Source: Aquila chrysaetos chrysaetos (Eukaryota > Chordata > Aves > Accipitriformes > Accipitridae). From it: a stretch of 64,000 nt of DNA. Positions 59,576 to 64,000 of the stretch are shown piece after piece. The stretch lies in assembly GCF_900496995.4 (NCBI RefSeq), contig NC_044027.1, positions 16,144,743-16,208,742 of the forward strand. Reading direction: 5' to 3'. Every line of letters starts with the position of its first letter. Positions within the stretch are counted from its first letter, which is position 1. A model generated the notes under the pieces. It saw only the letters and a list, made by a program, of their open reading frames with translations. It had not been told where the DNA came from and searched no databases. The position numbers were made by a program, and so were the translations under genes.

Positions 59576-62500
59576 CTCCGGCACCCACTGCCAGGGCTCC
59601 TCTGCAGCGCTGACACAGCCACCAGATGAGGCAGAGGAGGGCTGGAGCCATCACCTGGGACGGGATGGTCCCGCTGCGGTCAGGGTGCCCTGGTCAGCTC
59701 CAGCACTGCACGGGCACCCCCCGATCTCGCTCCCCTCCCACCTCCCCCTCAGAGAAAATCAGTGGCAAAACAGAAAGAAAGATGTGGGAGACCACGACGT
59801 GATTTCCTGCCCATGACGGTTCTCTGATGGGCATGAAATTAATGGTGAGAATTAATTCTGTTTGCCCTGGGGCCAAGGTAAGAAGCCAGGAGTGATTTCT
59901 GCCAGGAGCATGTGCAGGTGTAAGGCTGGCGTGAGTGGCAGCAAAGCCACATCTCTTCCCTTCTGCCCCATGCGAGCGGCATCCTTGTCACCTGGGCGAG
60001 GGACGGGGATGACGGCTGGCACTTTGCTCCTGCCAAAAATTCACTCGCCCTTCTTTTTCTTTTTATTATAAGGAGGCTATTAACTGAACGGGGACATGAT
60101 GAATAAAGATGTGGGCTGCAGAGCGTCTCTTACAGCGGCCTCGCTGAGCCCTCCGAGTGCTGGCAGACCTCGCCAGCCCCCCCTCTCCCTGCAGAGCCTC
60201 CCACCCTCATCTCAGGTGCTCAGAGGCGGTTGCTTTATCCATGGCTAATGACATTTATTTTCTTTTCAGAGCCTCGGGGAGGACTCTTTCTCTCGCCCTC
60301 CCTGCTGATGTGAATCCTGCTGCCCTATTATGCTGAGCTGAGGCTTTTTTTTACTGTTGAACTGCTGGTGGTCTCCCCTACATTCCCCATCTGTGCCCCC
60401 CAGCCTGCTCTTCCCACAGCCAGATGCACATTTCCTGGGCTTGATCCAACCAGCATTGAAGTAAAGAGAAAAACTCCTCACGTTTTCAGGTTGGATCAAG
60501 TCCCTGGCCTGGCCGGGACAGGCTGAGACTTGCTTTTGGGTTTCTGGTAACTTGCCTCTAAAAATGTCCTTCAGAAAAAGGCAATTATCACAGTGCCATT
60601 AAGGTTTTCCCCACTGCACGGCCAGATAACTCGCTAGGAGTCTTTTGAAATAACCTTTAAACAATAGATCCTTGTCTTGTTTACTGAATGTTTCTGAACT
60701 CAACAGTAATGCATCCAGATGTCACCCGTGTCTACTGTAGGCCTAACTATTTCTGGAAACACACCGAGGGCAAATTGCTTGGATAATGTCAGATATTGTT
60801 GCAGAGAGAATGTGACAAGTTTCCATCTCTTTGATAAAAGCTGTGGAGCAGAGAGATGTTTCCCAGGGCAGCAGAGCTGCCTGCACCTTCAGCTCAGCCC
60901 CGCGCCGGACCCGCATCCCTGCCTGTAGCTCACGGGCAGGTACAAGGGGCAGGCGCTTTCCAGCTGGGGAGAAAATTAGCGTTGTTGTCAAGCAAAGCTT
61001 GGCAAGCTCACAAACTGCCATGCTGGGTGGTGTGTCACTGCGGGTGGCTTTTGTCCTGGAGGTAAGAGGTGGGGAAAGAAGCGTTGGAGACAGCGAGGAG
61101 GGGCTGAGCTCCGTCATGGCCAGGCAAACTTGGGGAAGACATCTTGGCCCGTCTTGTGCCATTATCCTGAATGAAGCTGAACACCAGCTCTGACCCATCA
61201 CAGGAGTTTGTTTCAACGAGCAAGATAAAACTCTGTCTGAAGTGAGAGGGTAAACAGAACTCCCCCAGCCCCTTGACTCATCTCTTCTCTCCACTCCATG
61301 GCCTGCCAAGAGGAGCACCAGCGCACGCCAAGGTTGATGCCAACACCCAGCACTGTCCCAGGCTGCACCTTACACTGCTGCCCCCCTGACTCCAATGAGA
61401 AATCTGTTCTCTTGGCCACGTAGAATGGGGCAAAATCATCCACGTTGTGATTTTGGCCTAAATCAGCTCGGTTCCTGTGCCCTCTGACACAGGCACCTTG
61501 AGAACCACACAGTCCACGGGATCCAGGTCCTCCCTCTGGTGCCCTGAACTGCTATTAATGGGTCATGGCTGTTATTAAGCTTTCCTGCGAAAAATGGGCC
61601 CAAGGATGTTTCAAAATGTTATTATTATGACTTCTAATTTTGTTCCCCAACCTTTCCAGCTGACCTCTGCCCAGGGCTGTTCTCACGGTGATTGCAGGGC
61701 TCACAGGCTCCTGAGGTCCCAGCCTTGTCCGGCTGGCCTCAGCTGTGATCTGAATATGGCTGGAAGGTCTGAAGAGGATCAGAGTCCATCATCCAACATA
61801 TTTGTCAACCCTCTGCCAATCTGCCGGGATATATGCTTTTTTCTCAGACAAAGGGTGAACCAATCCTGCCTACTGCAATAAATTAAATCATGAGGAGAGA
61901 AGGAGATAACGGGCAACGACACGGGAAGAAGTGTAAATTGGAATGGGAACGAGTTGCAAGTTCAAGCCCAACACCTGCCACATCTCCTCCATCCCTTCCC
62001 TGCTCTTCTTCAATGTTCTAAGTGGCATCACAAGCCGTGGCTGCGAGACCCCTGCCAGCAGCAAGTACCTCTTCACTGGCCACGTCCTTATCCATATCCA
62101 TGACAACACGACAGCCAGGTACCAGAACACAACGAGTGAGAAGGTACCGAGTTATCCCCATCTCTTACACCAGCACGAATACAGCTAGGCACTGCGCAGC
62201 CAAATGAAAAGCTGTATAAATACCTTACAGCTTGGGCAGCTGCAAAACCCCTCCCTGACCCACGTGCTGGGCACCGAGGACATATCCTGATGAGCCCAAA
62301 AGTTAGTGCCACAGACCGCTTCAGCCTGCGAGGATGCAGCTGAGCTCTCTGGGCTGCACATAAATGCCTGAGGGAGTTAAGCACCTTTATCTCTTTGAAT
62401 CAGGGGGCCCAGCAAAACTTTTAAAGGGTCCTAAGGGGGTTGCTCAGGTACGGCTGTAGGGTCAGCAGGTGTCTTCAGCTTTACACATGGGAATACCTTT

Positions 62501-64000
62501 AGAAAGACTTGGGGCAATACGCTACTGACAGCGAGCGGGTCCTCTGTCAGCCACTTCTGAACATGTTCTCCTTAGATCACAAAGCCTGTGAGACCAGCCT
62601 TAAGGCTTGGCTCTCGTGTCATCTACACAAGGGTTTGGGGACTGCTGCGGTTGCAATGGAAAAGGATCAGGAGGAGATGTGACAGCTAGACCGATCTACC
62701 AGGCTTTGCTGGAAAAAACAAAGAGAAGCACGGTGCAGATACAGCCAGTAACCACAGCGCTGGTAACGTTCTGCAACTCTTTTGTGCTCAGGTAGGCACA
62801 GGTATTTAAGAACTGCCTGTGTTTGTAATCTGTGTTCACTGATGAGAAAACAGAAAGGAACAAATGCTGTTTCCTTCCTTTCCCCTCACATCCCCACATC
62901 CTTCATAAGTGAGAACCAATGTACTGAGGGGTGATAAATCAACATCAGTCGCTTTGCGGGGGATTTTGTTTAAGTTCTTTATATCTACTGAGCACCAGCA
63001 CTGTTCCTTAAGAGGTCCTGTCATCATCCTGCACAGAAATCCTGACGCGCAGAGGAAGGAGGTTACACTTCTAATTACAGCTGCCTGGTCTTTAAGGTGT
63101 TTGAAACCTCTTTTCACCACCTGACAGCCGTAATGCATCTTTCTGCTCATTTCAGACTCGATGAAAACCAACCATAAAAGGCTGCAAACAACGTTCTGTT
63201 ATTCACATGCCATCGCAGTGGGGCAAGGAGCTAAATACAGGTGCACGGATAGTTCAGGCACTTAGTTCATGCACAATTTACATAAACTGTTTTCCCTTAA
63301 CAGCATTATAATTTAGATGCTTACTCAGTGAAGACAAGATACAATGACTAAAAAACCCCATCATACTGGATACTTTTGCTCAAATGAGGTCACCCAGGAG
63401 CACTGTCTGCACTCTAAACATTGGGATATCCTCCAGGTTTTCTAAAATGACAGGCATCCATCATGAAAGACTGAAGCGCATGATTTTACCATCGAGGTTT
63501 TTATGCTGATTTCACTGCTCGTTTTAGGCTAGAAGACAATCTGTTGAACCTCAAAGTGCAGTCTTCTCTTACCTTTAATTTATTCTGTCAGAAAACTGTC
63601 TACCTTAATGAGTATGAGCACACCCCCACTACCTTCCAAGTTTGGTGATCTGTTATGTCAAATATAAATAATCCTGTCTGAAACCAGTCGATACGGGGAA
63701 ATGAAAAGCCATCTTCCCTTGGGGGATTTCTCTCTCCCTCCCACAGCCCCCCCCCCCCGCCCCGAGCCTGCAGACTACCTTTAACGTACTGAACAACGTC
63801 CACGTACTTCTGACAGCGCAGACCTAGACGGCTGCTGTATTAATCAAATAGTGAAAAAAACAACCCACAGATAACTGTGCTATCACCTTCCTTCCATTCA
63901 ACTCTAGATTCCTCTCCATCACCATTGCTCCGTTGCGTGTGAGCTAGCGGGCTGGTTTGCTGCCTAACCTGGGGCCGGAGTGGTGTCTACAAAGTCATCG

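Larger units (their letters stand above)
43007..64000 (-). other. FAM163B: FAM163B intron 1 / upstream region
   Basis: The acceptor at 43007-43008 shows that a non-coding exon 1 lies at higher coordinates. I see no CpG-island promoter or convincing donor up to 64000, so it may be outside the window. No coding exon is supported on either strand. Content: scattered AT-rich islands (44380-44500, 50490-50815, 51520-51600, 54500-54620), a MIR-like fragment (52841-52892), an A tract (53793-53810), CATCC repeats (46806-46822) and a decamer repeat (59541-59575). DBH, the next gene in human, does not appear. Confidence 0.65.

Noticed and set aside
43007..64000. Exon 1 of FAM163B or part of DBH
   Set aside because: No CpG-island promoter and no coding similarity were seen; absence judged by eye only.

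Overview
The window is vertebrate nuclear DNA. It holds a conserved three-gene block: the first coding exon of MYMK (myomaker, minus strand, left edge), the whole of ADAMTSL2 (plus strand, about 11.2-39.7 kb) and both coding exons of FAM163B (minus strand, 42.3-43.0 kb). The same order, MYMK-ADAMTSL2-FAM163B, occurs on human 9q34.2. Compact introns, few interspersed repeats, long G/C homopolymers at a CpG-rich promoter and degraded MIR- and CR1/L3-like fragments suggest a sauropsid, most likely a bird. The organism call is inference.

Layout. 1-2353: MYMK intron 1. 2354-2488: MYMK coding exon 1, with a TATA-like box at 2576-2588 and an E-box (2624-2629) behind it. 2.6-10.6 kb: intergenic DNA between two divergent genes. 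10.6-11.6 kb: CpG-rich, G/C-tract-rich promoter of ADAMTSL2, with a TATA box at 11184. 11214-39720: ADAMTSL2, one non-coding and 18 coding exons. The exons join in frame to 2,892 coding bases (963 residues): signal peptide, TSP1 repeat, Cys-rich and spacer modules, a glycosylated linker, six more TSP1 repeats and a PLAC domain. 39.7-40.25 kb: about 0.5 kb between the convergent 3' ends. 40.25-43.0 kb: FAM163B 3'UTR and coding exons (160 residues). 43.0-64 kb: FAM163B intron 1 or upstream DNA, with no coding exon I can support.

The genes do not form a pathway. MYMK is the myoblast-fusion membrane protein. ADAMTSL2 is a secreted matrix glycoprotein of the fibrillin/TGF-beta microenvironment. 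FAM163B is a small single-pass membrane protein of unknown function. Most long open frames in the window are shadows or low-complexity artefacts. I found no new gene system. The points most worth checking are a very weak splice donor in ADAMTSL2 exon 6 with a better in-frame donor 27 nt downstream, loss of a predicted O-fucose site in TSP1 repeat 5, a 0.53-kb almost pure pyrimidine tract in ADAMTSL2 intron 15, and a start-overlapping uORF in FAM163B.
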